Assembly: GCA_018457135.1 (NCBI GenBank) | Contig: JAGGDU010000175.1 | Span: 1 to 64,000 of the forward strand | Source of the DNA: Trichodesmium erythraeum GBRTRLIN201 | GTDB lineage: Bacteria > Cyanobacteriota > Cyanobacteriia > Cyanobacteriales > Microcoleaceae | DNA length: 64,000 nucleotides | Direction of reading: 5' to 3' | The notes under the pieces: model-generated | Database searches by the model: none | What the model was told of the DNA's origin: nothing | The model's input: the letters and a program-made list of their open reading frames with translations, nothing else | Part shown: positions 45,811 to 55,203 of the stretch, in pieces | Numbering within the stretch: the stretch's first letter is position 1 | Layout: the number at the start of each line of letters is the position of its first letter | Position numbers and translations under genes: made by a program

Positions 45811-46387
45811 TTCAGTTATCATTTATTGTTAAAGCTTGTAGCAGAGCTTTAGTGCCAAGATAGATATTGCTTAAGCTTTACTACAAAGAAAAACTTTTTT
45901 TACAACTTAATTATCCCGATATTATATTATATCGTTTCCCGTTAAATAGTTATTATGTTAAGCTTGACATCAGGAATTTAATTCCTTTGATAGGATTTTG
46001 TGCTTAAATTTGTTTTTAATTTTTTTTTACATTTTCGGCTTTATTGAGTGGATTTTTAATTGGTAGCTTCCGGGAATTAATATTATTTATTTCAGTCATT
46101 TCTTATTATTAAACTCATACTACAAACTTTAAGAATAAGATAGATATTGCTTAAGCATTATTACAAAGAAAAACTTTTTTATAACTTATTATCCTGATAT
46201 TAGAATTGTTGGGAACTGAGGACAAAAAGGCTCAAACTAATATCAGATAAAAGTTGATAGTATTTTTCAAACTTAAAACACTAAAAACCTGATTAAGTAA
46301 GATTTAGAGCATTTTCAATTTTCCCAGAGCCAACAAATCTATTAGTTTCAGAGATTACTTTGAACCTTTGACGAACCCGTAGCCCTA
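45811..46387. other. Spacer holding a ghost copy of the GTPase 5' end
   Basis: The leader of the GTPase gene and its first codons are repeated degenerately at about 46066-46210 (listed separately). Both copies contain AAGATAGATATTGCTTAAGC and ACAAAGAAAAACTTTTTT. No other feature was recognised before the acs stop. Confidence 0.5.
46066..46210 (-). repeat. Degenerate duplicate of GTPase leader and first codons
   Basis: On the minus strand an ATG at about 46099 opens MTEINNINSRKLPIKNPLNK and stops after 27 codons. It parallels MTETNDINSPAANSEQ of the intact GTPase. The leader to its right matches 45811-45925. It is the trace of a tandem gene duplication whose second copy was deleted. Confidence 0.7.
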
Positions 46388-48355
46388 TTATGAACCAGCG
46401 CGTAACTTATCTAATACACTACGGTCTTGCAAAGTCGAAGTATCCCCTGTAATTTCCTGACCTGCTGCCAGAGAACGTAACAACCGTCGCATAATTTTAC
46501 CAGAGCGAGTCTTTGGTAAATCATCAGTAAACCGAATCTCTCCAGGACGAGCGATCGCTCCTATTTCCTTGACAACGTGCTGCTTCAACTCCTTCTCCAA
46601 ATTTTCATCAGGTTCCCGTCCCCCTTCCAAACTCACAAAAGCTACAATATCTTCACCCTTAACCTCATCAGGTTTACCAACAACTGCAGCCTCTGCCACA
46701 GCAGGGTGAGACACCAACGCCGACTCAACTTCCATAGTACCCAGGCGATGACCTGCTACATTAATCACATCATCAACACGACCCATCACCCAAAAATAAC
46801 CATCCTCGTCTTTATGAGCACCATCACCAGCAAAATAAATATATTCTCCATTTTTCGGGCGTAGGTATTCCCAATAAGTGCGACGAAAACGATCAGGATC
46901 ACCATAGACAGTCCGCATCATTCCCGGCCAAGGATGTTTAACGACTAAATAACCACCATTATTACCATCAACAGATTCTCCCTCCTCATTCACAATATCA
47001 GCAATTATACCAGGAAAAGGGAAAGTTGCCGAACCAGGTTTAGTCGGAGTAGCACCAGGTAGGGGGGTAATCATAAATCCACCAGTTTCAGTTTGCCACC
47101 AAGTATCAACTATTGGGCATTTACTGTCACCAATAACACGATGATACCATATCCAAGCTTCTGGGTTAATGGGTTCTCCTACTGTTCCCAATAAACGTAG
47201 AGAAGTTAGATTTCTAGAGTTAGGGTGTTGTTCTCCCATTTTCATTAATGCTCTAATTGCAGTGGGGGCGGTGTAGAAGATGGTGACGCCATATTTTTCG
47301 ACTACATCCCAGAGACAACCGGGATTAGATGCCCGTGGTGCCCCTTCATACATAAGGGTAGTGGCACCGTTAGAGAGGGGACCGTAGACAATATAACTAT
47401 GGCCTGTAATCCATCCTACATCAGCAGTACACCAATATACATCTGTGTCTTGTAAGTCAAATGCCCATTTATTAGTAACGTGAGTATAAAGGTTATAACC
47501 ACCTGTGGTGTGTACTACTCCTTTGGGTGTACCTGTTGTGCCACTTGTGTAAAGGATAAATAGCATATCTTCACTATCCATTGGTTCCGCTGGGCATTCC
47601 CCGGAAGCACTTTTTTGAAGGTCGTGCCACCAATGGTCGCGCCCTGGTTCCATCTGAATTTTTTGGGCAGTACGTTTGACAACTAGAACATTTTCTACAC
47701 TAGGGGCACCTGCCATGAGTGCTTTGTCGACTTGTTCTTTGAGAGGAACAATGGCATCTTTGCGCCAACCTCCATCGGCAGTGACGACTAATTTTGCTTC
47801 AGCATCAACAAGGCGGTTTTTGAGGGCATCAGCACTGAATCCACCAAAGACGACAGTATGGGGGGCGCCAATTCTTGCACAAGCTAACATGGCGATCGCT
47901 GCTTCAGGAATCATGGGCATGTAGATACCGACGCGATCGCCTTTTTTTACTCCTAATTGCTTAAAGACATTTGCCATTTGACATACTTCTCGATGCAGTT
48001 GAGCATAGGTTATAGTGCGAGAGTCTCCTGGTTCTCCTTCCCATATTAGGGCTGCTTTGTTCCTTCGCCAGGTAGTAAGGTGACGATCTAGACAGTTATA
48101 AGAGATATTAATTTTGCCATTAATAAACCATTTTGCAAAGGGTGGTTGCCACTCAAGAACTTTGTCCCATTTTTGGAACCAGTCTAATTCTGTTTCAGCT
48201 AATTCTGCCCAAAATTCTTCTGGGTTACTTTTAGCTTTTTCGTAGAGTTCCTTGTATTGCTCTATACCTTTAATTTGGGCCGTTTGGACAAATTTTTCTG
48301 GTGGTTGGAAAAGACGTTTTTCTTGTAAGATTGATTCAATAGTTAATTCTGACAT
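46388..48355 (-). CDS. acs: Acetyl-CoA synthetase
   Basis: The 655-residue enzyme makes acetyl-CoA from acetate, ATP and CoA by way of acetyl-AMP. Signatures in order are the P-loop [15 protein letters not shown] (about residues 268-282), [13 protein letters not shown] (about 417-429), the hinge-containing [33 protein letters not shown] (about 510-542), and [14 protein letters not shown] near the C-terminus, whose lysine is the usual site of inactivating acetylation. Length and motif order are those of canonical Acs. It allows scavenging of acetate. It stands alone, with about 300 bases to the divergent gene at 48671. Confidence 0.97.
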   Translation of the reverse strand: MSELTIESILQEKRLFQPPEKFVQTAQIKGIEQYKELYEKAKSNPEEFWAELAETELDWFQKWDKVLEWQPPFAKWFINGKINISYNCLDRHLTTWRRNKAALIWEGEPGDSRTITYAQLHREVCQMANVFKQLGVKKGDRVGIYMPMIPEAAIAMLACARIGAPHTVVFGGFSADALKNRLVDAEAKLVVTADGGWRKDAIVPLKEQVDKALMAGAPSVENVLVVKRTAQKIQMEPGRDHWWHDLQKSASGECPAEPMDSEDMLFILYTSGTTGTPKGVVHTTGGYNLYTHVTNKWAFDLQDTDVYWCTADVGWITGHSYIVYGPLSNGATTLMYEGAPRASNPGCLWDVVEKYGVTIFYTAPTAIRALMKMGEQHPNSRNLTSLRLLGTVGEPINPEAWIWYHRVIGDSKCPIVDTWWQTETGGFMITPLPGATPTKPGSATFPFPGIIADIVNEEGESVDGNNGGYLVVKHPWPGMMRTVYGDPDRFRRTYWEYLRPKNGEYIYFAGDGAHKDEDGYFWVMGRVDDVINVAGHRLGTMEVESALVSHPAVAEAAVVGKPDEVKGEDIVAFVSLEGGREPDENLEKELKQHVVKEIGAIARPGEIRFTDDLPKTRSGKIMRRLLRSLAAGQEITGDTSTLQDRSVLDKLRAGS

Positions 48356-48670
48356 TGCTTTTCTGTATTTATAGTTACTGCTAATAATTATTGTGAACCT
48401 AGAATGAACATAAGAATCTTTATTTTTTTTAAGCCGCCTTAAGATTTATATGTGCAATCTTATTGTAGTTGTATTGAAGGTTCTATACCACTTAAAATGA
48501 AATTAGTCAATAGATGATCATGTATTATTACTACAGATGTCTTTAAAGACAATATTTTGATCTTTTATAGTTTGTTAATATCCTTAACATTAAGAATCAA
48601 CCGCTACAATATAAGTTATAATATAAGAGTTTTTAAAGATTCTTATAATGGGTCTGATGTAGGAGGGTGA
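48356..48670. other. Divergent promoter region of acs and the 48671 gene
   Basis: This AT-rich stretch must contain both promoters. A strong Shine-Dalgarno sequence, AGGAGGGTGA, occupies 48661-48670 for the right-hand gene. The run of TATAA-like steps at 48609-48628 offers several possible -10 elements; I cannot choose one. Confidence 0.45.
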
Positions 48671-49366
48671 TTGCAAGCAAGAGAAATCGAGCCTAAGCTA
48701 AAACAACTTAGCCGTCTTGCCTGGTCAACCGAACCTGCTTTAGCCCAGAGGTTAGATGAAGTCAGGCGTTGGATTAAAGATATAAGACCAGGCTCACTAA
48801 CTCAAAAGAGGCTTTTAGTAGGGTTTTTATTAGAATTAATTAAGGATGGAGAATTTTGGTTAAAATTACAATCTTTAACAAATGAAGAAAGACAAATATT
48901 TTTGCAGCACCTTCCATCTCCAATTACATACTGGTATGAAAGTCTTTTTCCAAAATGGTTTAATAAAAATGACCATAAATTCTATATATGGAAACAAAAG
49001 TTAAGATCAGGAGAGTTTAATCAAAAAGATGCTCAATTAATAGAGTCTATCGCCCGTCAAATTAAAAGTCGTGATGGTTTTGTTGTACATCGTTATATTG
49101 CAGATTTGTCGATGGCAACAGATGTAATTGTAAGTAGTAACACAGGTAAACCTCTTTGTGTACAACTCACTACTATATCAGGTGAATTTTGTAATTATAA
49201 ATATAAAGAATGGAAAGATACATTGCAACAATGGAAAATTAGACGGGGTATTTTTGTTAGTTATAACCCAAGTCAAGATAGATCTGTTATTCAATTAGTA
49301 AATCTCATTCTGCATAACAGCAAACATTTAAAGGAGGCTAAATACATTAAGTTTTGTTTTAGATAG
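48671..49366 (+). CDS. Unknown protein, possible nuclease-like fold, TTG start
   Basis: The 231-residue protein starts with TTG, supported by AGGAGGG placed 4-5 bases upstream; no ATG is available near. The first 110 residues are helical (EPKLKQLSRLAWSTEPALAQRLDEVRRW). The last 100 contain DVIVSSNTGKPLCVQLTTIS (about 155-174), a D-x(n)-QxT arrangement that could be a variant PD-(D/E)XK-like core, but this is only a resemblance. It is followed 75 bases later by a small acidic protein on the same strand, likely in one transcript. I do not recognise the family and propose no function. Confidence 0.7.
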   Translation: MQAREIEPKLKQLSRLAWSTEPALAQRLDEVRRWIKDIRPGSLTQKRLLVGFLLELIKDGEFWLKLQSLTNEERQIFLQHLPSPITYWYESLFPKWFNKNDHKFYIWKQKLRSGEFNQKDAQLIESIARQIKSRDGFVVHRYIADLSMATDVIVSSNTGKPLCVQLTTISGEFCNYKYKEWKDTLQQWKIRRGIFVSYNPSQDRSVIQLVNLILHNSKHLKEAKYIKFCFR

Positions 49367-49441
49367 GAATTGATCTATTCCTATTGAGTTTTGCTTCATT
49401 TTGGAAAATAAAACTATACATTTTAACAGTAGGCAGGATAT

Positions 49442-49654
49442 ATGGTAACAACTGGCACAACTCTATCAAATAAAGAACGTTTAGAAAAAGCTTGGCAAGC
49501 TTTTCAAGCTGTCCAAAATTTGCAAGAAGATCGACTAACTTGGGGTATTAATCATGTTAGTTTATATGTCGAAAATATTGATGGAGATTGGCTGGAAAAC
49601 TGGGGTGAAGAGGATGAAGAGGAATTAACTGAAAAGTTATTGCTAAGAAAGTAG
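49442..49654 (+). CDS. Small acidic protein of unknown function
   Basis: This 70-residue protein begins at ATG 49442 after CAGGATATA. It is helical at first (NKERLEKAWQAFQAVQNLQEDR) and ends with a very acidic segment (WGEEDEEELTEK). It follows the unknown TTG-start gene by 75 bases, so the two may form an operon; a small acidic partner after a possible nuclease fold recalls an inhibitor arrangement, but that is speculation. No family was recognised. Confidence 0.6.
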   Translation: MVTTGTTLSNKERLEKAWQAFQAVQNLQEDRLTWGINHVSLYVENIDGDWLENWGEEDEEELTEKLLLRK

Positions 49655-49829
49655 TCAGGAGTTAGAAGTCAAGACTCAGAAGTTAGGAATAAATAATAAC
49701 ATATTTATACATTTATACTTACAGTAGATTCTAAGTATCTCAGGTATAAGTATTAACTTTCAAGCTTCTGTAGTACGAGCATCCTGTCTGCTAGTCGCTT
49801 ACCTCAAATGTAGCTGCTGCATTCCTGCC

Positions 49830-49917
49830 TGATCAGACTTACACAAATTAACCCGGTTTTAATACGCCGGGTAAAATATCTATTCTATAGATGGCTTAAA
49901 GCTCATAAGTCTGATCA
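49830..49917. mobile_element. 88-bp palindromic miniature element
   Basis: TGATCAGACTTA (49830-49841) and its exact complement TAAGTCTGATCA (49906-49917) bound the element. Inside, ACCCGG and CCGGGT (about 49850-49871) form a second hairpin. The whole unit can extrude as a cruciform or fold as RNA. It lies 86 bases before a dead TnpB gene. Confidence 0.6.
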
Positions 49918-50002
49918 AGATTTTGCTAGGCTAAGGTTTTCTGACTTAATCTGAATCACGAGAAGAGATTTACTTATTCTCAGTTTCAACAACATCTTGG
50001 TT

Positions 50003-50864
50003 GTAAGTAACAGAGTTCAATTATCTAAGATAGGTCATGTAAAGGTAATTGTTAATAGAGTCTTACTAGACATATTTGTAATTAAAACTACATCAATTAC
50101 TAGGAAATCTAATGGTCTTGTTTGTAACTTTGAGTTGAGAATATAAGTCCGTGCTAGAAATGAAACCAGATATAAAACAAGATAAAATAATCGGTGTAGA
50201 TTTAGGCTTAATAGATTTATTTGTAATTTCAAGTATTGGTTCTGACCTGAACCTAAATATTTGAGAAGGTCAAAAAAGAAAACTTAAGTCAGTTCAAAGG
50301 AAAATATCTAGAATAAAAAAAAGACAGTAAATCTAGACAAAAAATAATTAAATAATTAGCTAAAAAATATAAAAAATTAGCTGATACTATAAAAGATTTA
50401 ATTTTAAAACTGCTAACTAATTATTATAGCAGTTACTACTTAAATTAGAAACACTAAAAGCTTTGATAAACAAGCTTTTGAGGTTTAAAGATGTGCTTTG
50501 CTAGCATGGGTTTTGTTATATCTAAATATGACATGATTGCAGTAAAAAAAAATTGAATATCAAAACTGAGGCTAAGTCTAAATTAGCTACAGGGGTCAAT
50601 TAAATCAATTACTAAAAAGCCAGCTGTTTGAGTCTGGCTTTTTAGTAGTTGAGGTTAAACCTCATAAAATAAAAACTGAATTTAGTAGAATGTTCTTGAA
50701 AATCAAAAAACCATTTTTCTTTTTGAGAGCATAATTGTCCTGAGTGTAATTTATCAATTGGAGGTAACCTAAATTCTCTAGTTAAGATTAAAAAAGTAGC
50801 CCAAGTATTATTAAAATATTTGTTACCACTAATAAAAAAAGATAATATTCGTTTAATATTGTAG
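50003..50864 (+). pseudogene. Decayed TnpB (IS605 OrfB) RNA-guided nuclease
   Basis: Fragments of TnpB follow in order across three frames: VSNRVQLSKIGHVKVIVN and IKTTSITRKSNG (about 50003-50120); KIIGVDLGLIDLFVISS, the RuvC-I part with its aspartate (about 50187-50235); KRKLKSVQRKISRIKKRQ; KYDMIAV and LNIKTEAKSKLATGVN (about 50523-50600); and the zinc ribbon EHNCPECNLSIGGNLNS with tail IKKVAQVLLKYLLP, ending at a TAG at 50862. The N-terminal quarter is missing and many stops intervene, so it is inactive. It ends 62 bases before the VWA gene. Confidence 0.8.
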
Positions 50865-50926
50865 AACTAAAGTCTCAGAATCAGAGACAAAAATCAGAAA
50901 ATAACATAACCCAAAACAAAATTAAT

Positions 50927-51589
50927 ATGAGACTTGATGAATTAGTAGAATTTGCAGAAAATCCCGAACCTCGTTGCCCTTGTGTGTTACTATTAGATAC
51001 TTCGGCATCAATGACGGGCACACCTATTAAAGCTTTAAATGATGGGTTGGAAACTTTTAGAGATAATTTAATTACTGATGACTTGGCTAAAAAACGGGTA
51101 GAGGTTGCTATTATTTCTTTTGATAATCAGGTGAAAATTGTCCAAGACTTTATTACCGCTGACCAATTTGAAAATCCAATATTAACGGCCCAAGGACAAA
51201 CTTATATGGGTACTGCCATTCATAAAGCTCTAGATATGATTGCTGCCCGGAAGTCAGAATATCGGAATAATGGTATAACTTATTATCGACCTTGGGTATT
51301 TTTGATTACTGATGGTGAACCTCAAGGAGAATCAGAAAAAGTTTTCAAAGAAGCTGGCGATCGCATTAAACAGGAGGAGGATAACAAGCATGTTGCCTTC
51401 TTTGCAGTGGGTGTGGAAGGAGCAAATATGGATAAGTTGGGGGAAATAGTTCAGAGAACGCCCCTAAAACTGAGAGGACTTAATTTTCGAGAAATGTTTA
51501 TTTGGCTATCTGCTAGTATGCAGCAAGTTTCTCATTCTAAAGTTGACGAACAAGTCGCCCTACCTCCTCCTGGATGGGGAGCAGTTTAA
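50927..51589 (+). CDS. TerY-like von Willebrand factor A domain protein
   Basis: The 220-residue protein is a single VWA domain. The metal-ion-dependent adhesion site is intact: DTSASM near residue 25 (DxSxS), a conserved threonine in GQTYMGTAIHKAL near 95, and aspartate in FLITDGEPQG near 130. Proteins of this size and sequence are the TerY type, which in many bacteria are encoded with a PP2C phosphatase and a Ser/Thr kinase as a phosphorylation module tied to stress or metal sensing. A PP2C gene follows at 52013 after a MITE-like insertion, but no kinase gene is present nearby. Confidence 0.88.
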   Translation: MRLDELVEFAENPEPRCPCVLLLDTSASMTGTPIKALNDGLETFRDNLITDDLAKKRVEVAIISFDNQVKIVQDFITADQFENPILTAQGQTYMGTAIHKALDMIAARKSEYRNNGITYYRPWVFLITDGEPQGESEKVFKEAGDRIKQEEDNKHVAFFAVGVEGANMDKLGEIVQRTPLKLRGLNFREMFIWLSASMQQVSHSKVDEQVALPPPGWGAV

Positions 51590-52012
51590 TTATGAAAGGA
51601 AGAAGAAAAAGTTATATAAACAGAACTTATATAGAAACTGGGATCTGGAGCTAAAATTTGGAATGTCAAGCATTATTGGACTGATACACTTAACAATGTA
51701 GACCCTTGTAGAGCGAAGTTAAACCCAACAGACCTTTTTTTTGTGCTTGGGTTACTTTGGTGGGATATTACTACTTTCGATGTTACCTAACTTAGGCTTA
51801 TTTCACCATTTTATCTGTCTGTGGTCATGATAGCAGTTTTCATTAACAATTGCTGGACTTACGCATTGGGAAAAAGTTATGGCCACTTGAGGTTACTATC
51901 TTTACAGACTGCTTTGTAAGTGTTTTCCCCAGCAATGACAGAGTTACTTTATGGGTGTGTAAGTCTTAAATTAGTGCATTGAAGAAAAAAAAAGTTTGGT
52001 AAATATTAGGTT
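51590..52012. other. Spacer with a MITE-like insertion between VWA and PP2C genes
   Basis: Apart from the element at 51855-51966, these 423 bases hold no gene. The element probably interrupted what was a shorter intergenic region of one operon. Confidence 0.45.
51855..51966. mobile_element. MITE-like element with GGACTTACGCA ends
   Basis: GGACTTACGCA (51855-51865) and TGTGTAAGTCT (51956-51966) form terminal inverted repeats matching at 9 of 11 positions. GACTTACGCA-type ends recur in cyanobacterial insertion sequences. Inside, TTGGGAAAAAG and GTTTTCCCCAG can also pair. No coding frame was seen. Confidence 0.5.
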
Positions 52013-52777
52013 ATGTCAATAGAAGCAGAAATTAAGTGGCGAGTGATATCGGTATCAGTGGCGGGTAAGAGTCACGAGAAACGGGGACAACTATGTCAGG
52101 ATGCACATCATTGGCAGATTTTGCCGGAGGGAATTTTAGTTGCTGCTGTTGCTGATGGTGCAGGTTCGTCTAACTTGGGAGATGTTGGTGCTAAAATAGC
52201 TGTTGGTGTTGCAGTAGAGGCTATTTCCCAACAAAAGTTGTTGCCAGTAGATGATGTTGGTTGGCAATTTTTGTTAGTTGATACTTTGAAGGCGGCGAAA
52301 AATGCTGTTTTGGCTGAGTCTCGGGTTAGAGAGGTTGAGGGGCGGGAGTTGGCTGCAACTTTGATTTTGGTGGTGGCAACACCAGAGTTTGCTATTGCTG
52401 CTCAAGTGGGAGATGGTGCAGCAGTTGTAGGGGATGGAGAGGAGAATATTTTTCCAGTGACATCACCTCAGACTGGAGAACATGTTAATGAGACAACTTT
52501 TTTGATTTCAGAGCAAGGTGTAGAAAATGCTCAGGTGAATATATGGCGAGGAAAACTTGTTCATTTAGCAATTTTTTCGGATGGGTTGCAAATGTTAGCT
52601 TTGAAAATGCCAATGGGGTTGCCTCATAGTCCGTTTTTTGCTCCTTTGTTTAAGTTTATGACGGTGGTTACTAATGAAGAAGAGGCAAATAAGCAGTTGG
52701 AGGATTTTTTGCGCTCGCCAAAGGTAACGGGGAGGACTGATGATGATTTGACTTTATTGTTGGCACGGTATGGTTAA
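52013..52777 (+). CDS. PP2C-family protein serine/threonine phosphatase
   Basis: The 254-residue protein has the PP2C motifs in the compact form found next to TerY proteins: RGQLCQDAHHW (motif 1), VAAVADGAGSSNLGDVGA with the metal-binding aspartate-glycine (about 43-60), TLILVVATPEFAIAAQVGDGAAVV (about 116-139), VHLAIFSDGLQM (about 183-194) and TDDDLTLLLARYG at the C-terminus. It would remove phosphate from Ser/Thr using Mn2+ or Mg2+. The genomic partner is the VWA gene upstream; the kinase that usually completes the set is absent. A 50-base tandem repeat follows its stop. Confidence 0.88.
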   Translation: MSIEAEIKWRVISVSVAGKSHEKRGQLCQDAHHWQILPEGILVAAVADGAGSSNLGDVGAKIAVGVAVEAISQQKLLPVDDVGWQFLLVDTLKAAKNAVLAESRVREVEGRELAATLILVVATPEFAIAAQVGDGAAVVGDGEENIFPVTSPQTGEHVNETTFLISEQGVENAQVNIWRGKLVHLAIFSDGLQMLALKMPMGLPHSPFFAPLFKFMTVVTNEEEANKQLEDFLRSPKVTGRTDDDLTLLLARYG

Positions 52778-52790
52778 AGTTATTATATTT

Positions 52791-52890
52791 TAGCTCCTAT
52801 TGAGTTTGGGCTCCCGGGGCTAGGTTGTCTGAAATTTTATTAGCTCCTATTGAGTTTGAGCTCCCGGAGCTAAGTCGTCTGAAAATTTTA
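52791..52890 (+). repeat. 50-bp tandem repeat, two copies
   Basis: The unit starting TAGCTCCTATTGAGTTT and running through GCTCCCGG to TCTGAAA and TTTTAT occurs at 52791-52840 and 52841-52890 with a few substitutions. It contains GAGCTCCCGGAGCT, a near-palindrome, in the second copy. It lies 13 bases after the PP2C stop. Confidence 0.85.
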
Positions 52891-53043
52891 TGGGAATATT
52901 TTTTGTTTGAAGTTGTACCTCGTTCTCAGGTTATTAATTCTCAATGGTTAGCACAACGGTCTACAGAATTGGGTGGTGGAGATATTTGGAATTTAGTGAG
53001 GTTGACAAGGAGTAGTGGAGTCTCTAGAATAAGTGACATTTAA
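52825..53043 (+). CDS. Doubtful short protein arising in a tandem repeat
   Basis: A 72-codon frame opens with TTG inside the 50-base repeat and reads SRLKILWEYFLFEVVPRSQV, SQWLAQRSTELGG and WNLVRLTRSS. The composition is protein-like after the repeat, and a further protein-like frame (IIKERILSAEKLLSDAQDDYKKF) lies just beyond at 53096-53184. Together they may be the remains of a gene that once followed PP2C, perhaps the missing third member of the module. I do not recognise the family. Confidence 0.25.
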   Translation: MSEILLAPIEFELPELSRLKILWEYFLFEVVPRSQVINSQWLAQRSTELGGGDIWNLVRLTRSSGVSRISDI

Positions 53044-53289
53044 GAGGTTATTATTTAAGTTCGCAGTGGAAAGGAAAAAATAGCTGGTTTCACACCAATA
53101 ATTAAAGAACGAATTCTTTCTGCTGAAAAGTTACTATCAGATGCTCAAGATGATTACAAAAAATTTGCTTCTCAAGATAAGTAATAGTTATATTATTGTC
53201 AGTTTCATGCAAATTTTTAAGGCTTATTTTTACTACTCTCAAGCATTAGTAATATCTATATCATTTAAGATTTACCTATGACCATGACC

Positions 53290-53445
53290 ACAATTATGAT
53301 AGGGGCTTTCATGTTGCGGAGCACTCGGCCGTTAACCCCGACAAGAAATGGTGTATAATTTCATATCCGTGGGTCAGTCCTGTCATCTTAACAATTTGGT
53401 CACTGGGAAACAAGCCAGATAATTTTTATTCAGACCTGTGTTTTA
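53290..53445 (+). ncRNA. Possible structured RNA, HEARO/omega-RNA-like
   Basis: This GC-richer block has GGGG (53302-53305) able to pair with CCCC (53336-53339) around GCGGAGCACTCGGCCGTTAA, then a hairpin GGTGTA/TATCC, then CACTGGGAAACAAGCCAG. The text resembles, as I remember it, the HEARO RNA that precedes IscB genes in cyanobacteria. No IscB frame follows, so it would be an orphan or decayed copy. The call rests on memory and rough pairing. Confidence 0.35.
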
Positions 53446-53634
53446 TTTGCTGGTTGAATAGTTATAATTAAAGCTAATAGTAAAGCAAAAGCTCTATCTA
53501 TACTGAGGGCTAAAGCTCTACTATAAACCATATATTTTATTATTTTGGAATAATTTAATTTTTGTGACAGCCCAAAAATATAAAAATGTGGTATTATTTC
53601 CTCTTGATTAATAATCTAAAGAGTAAAATCACTA

Positions 53635-55203
53635 ATGGCTAAAAGCGAAACCAGGAATGAAGTAGAAGTTCGTTCACAAAAAGTTGATGAATTACGCGCC
53701 CAAGGAATAGACCCCTATCCTAGTCAAGCCATAGAGCGATCGCATACCACTAAGCAAGTAATAGATCTATTTTCTCCACCAGCAAAGGAATTAGAACCTG
53801 GAGAAACAGACCCCAATGAAAAATTCTTAAAGGTTTGCGGTCGTATTACTTCTAAGCGAGATAGTGGTAGTATTGGTTTTATTAACCTAACAGATGAAAC
53901 TGGAAAAATTCAACTTAAAATTGAGAAAAAATTAGTAAAGGGCGACCCTGGTTTAAGCTTTAAACAAGTTCAAAAATTATTAGATGTAGGAGATTTTGTT
54001 AGTGCGGAAGGAATAGGTTGTCGTACTAATAGAGGTGAGTTATCAATTCAGGTAAATAAATTGGATGTGCTCTCCAAAGCTATTATTCCTTTTCCTGACT
54101 CTTATTATGGTGTAAATGACCCAGAAATTTGTCGCCGTCACCGGGAAATGGATTTGGCTGGAAATGCTGAAGCTTTACAGCGTTTTAGAGTGCGGAGCAA
54201 AATTATGCAAAGTATTCGAACATATCTTTGGGATGCTAATTTTTATGAAATAGAAACACCAATTTTACAGTCAATTTATGGTGGTGCTGCAGCTCGACCT
54301 TTTGTTACTCATCATAATGCTTTAGATGTAGATTTATATTTACGAATTGCTACAGAATTATTTCTCAAACGGGCAATTTGTGGAGGTTTTGAACGGGTAT
54401 TTGAATTAGGAAGAGTATTTAGAAATGAAGGAATTGATAGTACTCATAATCCTGAGTTTACTTCCCTAGAAGTTTATCAGGCTTATGCAGATTATTTTGA
54501 AATTCTGGGCTTGGTAGAGGATGTTATTTGTTATAGTTTAACCAATATTTTGGGGGATTTAAAACAGATAGAATATCAAGGGCAAACTATTAGTTTAGAA
54601 CGTCAATATGACTATAGTCAAAAATATCCTAATTTCACAGGAAAACATTGGCAAGTAAAAACAATGGTGGAAGCAGTTAAGGATGAAACAGGACTAGATT
54701 TTGATAACCTAGAGTTGCCAGAAGCTATTCGAGCAGCAGAAAAATTAAACCTGAAATTATCCAAATTAGAAACTCAAAGTTTAGGTTATCTTTTATATGC
54801 AGTTTTTGATCAAAAAGTAGAGTCAACTTTAATTCAACCTACTTTTGTGATTGATTTTCCGGTTGAGGTTAGCCCGTTAGCAAAAAGACATCATAGTAAA
54901 CCAGGTTTTGTGGAAAGATTTGAGTTGTTTATTCACGGCACAGAATATTCTAATGGTTTCTCCGAGTTAAATGATCCACAAGACCAGCGCCAACGTTTTG
55001 AGGAACAGATCGCTCAAAGAGAGGCAGGGGATGATGAAGCGCACCCAATGGATGAAGATTTTATTCAAGCGTTATCACTGGGGATGCCTAACTGTGGTGG
55101 AATGGGTATTGGAGTAGACCGTCTGGTGATGTTGCTGACAAATACTCAAAGTATTAGGGATGTCATTATGTTTCCAACTATGCGTTCGACTTTAAAGGAT
55201 TAA
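53635..55203 (+). CDS. lysS: Lysyl-tRNA synthetase (class II)
   Basis: The 522-residue enzyme charges tRNA-Lys in the cytoplasm. The N-terminal OB-fold anticodon-binding part (about residues 60-160) includes VCGRITSKRDSGSIGFINL. The class II catalytic domain follows: motif 1 around FYEIETPILQ, motif 2 FERVFELGRVFRNEGID with HNPEFTSLEVYQAY (about 255-285), and motif 3 GMGIGVDRLVMLLT near the C-terminus. LAKRHHSKPGFVERFELFI and the GTEYSNGFSELNDP lysine-pocket region are present. The cyanobacterial enzyme is essential and this copy looks intact. It stands alone. Confidence 0.97.
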   Translation: MAKSETRNEVEVRSQKVDELRAQGIDPYPSQAIERSHTTKQVIDLFSPPAKELEPGETDPNEKFLKVCGRITSKRDSGSIGFINLTDETGKIQLKIEKKLVKGDPGLSFKQVQKLLDVGDFVSAEGIGCRTNRGELSIQVNKLDVLSKAIIPFPDSYYGVNDPEICRRHREMDLAGNAEALQRFRVRSKIMQSIRTYLWDANFYEIETPILQSIYGGAAARPFVTHHNALDVDLYLRIATELFLKRAICGGFERVFELGRVFRNEGIDSTHNPEFTSLEVYQAYADYFEILGLVEDVICYSLTNILGDLKQIEYQGQTISLERQYDYSQKYPNFTGKHWQVKTMVEAVKDETGLDFDNLELPEAIRAAEKLNLKLSKLETQSLGYLLYAVFDQKVESTLIQPTFVIDFPVEVSPLAKRHHSKPGFVERFELFIHGTEYSNGFSELNDPQDQRQRFEEQIAQREAGDDEAHPMDEDFIQALSLGMPNCGGMGIGVDRLVMLLTNTQSIRDVIMFPTMRSTLKD

